Source: Paracoccaceae bacterium
GTDB lineage: Bacteria > Pseudomonadota > Alphaproteobacteria > Rhodobacterales > Rhodobacteraceae
Length of the DNA: 6,535 nucleotides
Assembly: GCA_023254015.1 (NCBI GenBank)
Contig: JALQYS010000235.1
Span: 1 to 6,535, forward strand
Direction: 5' to 3'
In this document: piece after piece, positions 6,042-6,535 of the stretch
How positions within the stretch are numbered: the stretch's first letter is position 1
Layout: every line of letters starts with the position of its first letter
The notes under the pieces: model-generated
Databases searched by the model: none
The model's input: only the letters and a program-made list of their open reading frames with translations
What the model was told of the DNA's origin: nothing
Made by a program: the position numbers and the translations under genes

Positions 6042-6535
6042 TCAGTTCATCCGGGACAGGAAGGCCCGGAATTGGTCGGTCTGCGGGTTGCGGAAAAGCT
6101 GGTCGGGCGGGCCTTCCTCGCAGATCTGTCCCTGATGCAGGAACACGGTCCGGGATGAGACATCGCGGGCAAAGGCCATCTCATGCGTGACGACAAGCAT
6201 GGTGCGCCCCTCGTCAGCCAGCGCGCGCATGACGGCCAGAACCTCGCCCACCAGTTCGGGGTCAAGGGCCGAGGTCGGCTCGTCGAACAGCATCAGGTCG
6301 GGTTTCATCGCCAGAGAGCGTGCGATGGCCGTCCGCTGCTGCTGCCCGCCCGACAACTGCGCCGGGTAGTAATGCGCCCGCTCGCGCATGCCGACCTTGT
6401 CCAGAAGCGCCATCGCCTCGGCCACGGCCTGATCGCGGGCGACGCCCTTGACCACAATCGGTGCCTCGATGACATTTTCCAGCGCGGTCTTGTGTGGAAA
6501 GAGATGGAAGCCCTGGAAGACCATGCCCATGCGCT
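6042..6535 (-). CDS. ABC amino-acid transporter ATPase, HisP type (partial, 5' end outside window)
   Basis: This is the cytoplasmic ATP-hydrolysing subunit driving the importer. Only the C-terminal two-thirds is present: the frame stays open through the right edge, so the N terminus and Walker A motif lie outside. Numbering from the first in-window Met codon (6530), visible motifs are the Q-loop VFQGFHLFPH (4-13), the ABC signature LSGGQQQR (59-66), Walker B LMLFDEP (79-85, with the catalytic Glu84), the D-loop SALD (87-90) and the switch histidine His116 in VTHEM. The Met codon at 6530 is internal, not the true start; the residue before it reads Arg, giving the RMGMVFQ typical of HisP/GlnQ-like proteins. 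The C-terminal FLSRMN end is normal for the family. It ends 21 bp before the binding-protein gene, making it the first visible gene of the operon. Confidence 0.95.
   Translation of the reverse strand, partial: RMGMVFQGFHLFPHKTALENVIEAPIVVKGVARDQAVAEAMALLDKVGMRERAHYYPAQLSGGQQQRTAIARSLAMKPDLMLFDEPTSALDPELVGEVLAVMRALADEGRTMLVVTHEMAFARDVSSRTVFLHQGQICEEGPPDQLFRNPQTDQFRAFLSRMN

Noticed and set aside
1..6535. CRISPR array, tRNA or rRNA genes, integrase or attachment sites
   Set aside because: No regularly spaced direct repeats, cloverleaf sequences, ribosomal RNA segments or recombinase motifs were seen on either strand.

Overview
The window reads as part of a chromosome or large replicon of a GC-rich alphaproteobacterium, most likely of the Rhodobacter/Paracoccus group. 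This is inferred from strong GC bias at third codon positions, tightly packed minus-strand genes, and the style of the binding-protein signal peptide and transporter. No rRNA, tRNA or marker gene is present to prove the taxonomy.

All supported genes lie on the minus strand, so transcription runs from the right edge to the left. From right to left: an ABC transporter ATPase cut by the right edge (6042-6535), a periplasmic solute-binding protein (5238-6020), a perfect 10-bp stem-loop (5206-5230), a HisQ-type permease (4497-5186), a HisM-type permease (3732-4493), a RidA/YjgF/YER057c/UK114-family protein close to E. coli YoaB (3391-3735), an arginase (2468-3394) and an ornithine cyclodeaminase (1403-2458). 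Spacings are 21, 51, 3, -4, -4 and 9 bp, which strongly suggests one operon whose promoter and any regulator lie beyond the right edge.

Together these genes form a self-contained uptake-and-degradation route. The HisJ/LAO-type ABC importer would bring in a cationic amino acid (arginine, ornithine or lysine). Arginase would cleave arginine to ornithine and urea, and ornithine cyclodeaminase would convert ornithine to proline and ammonia. The RidA-family protein plausibly deals with reactive imine/enamine species made during this chemistry. Its operon position suggests this but does not prove it.

Left of the operon, a 162-bp gap (1241-1402) holds two small inverted repeats. It is followed by an EamA/DMT-family exporter gene with a TTG start (347-1240), in sequence visibly less GC-rich than the operon. 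Positions 1-346 contain no gene I can support. The composition change near 1250-1400 marks the likely boundary between the catabolic operon and a separate, possibly acquired segment.

The arginine/ornithine pathway is assembled from well-known families. The points most worth a second look are the YoaB-like RidA protein placed between transporter and arginase, the strong stem-loop between binding-protein and permease genes, and the compositional boundary. I did not find convincing evidence of a wholly new system.
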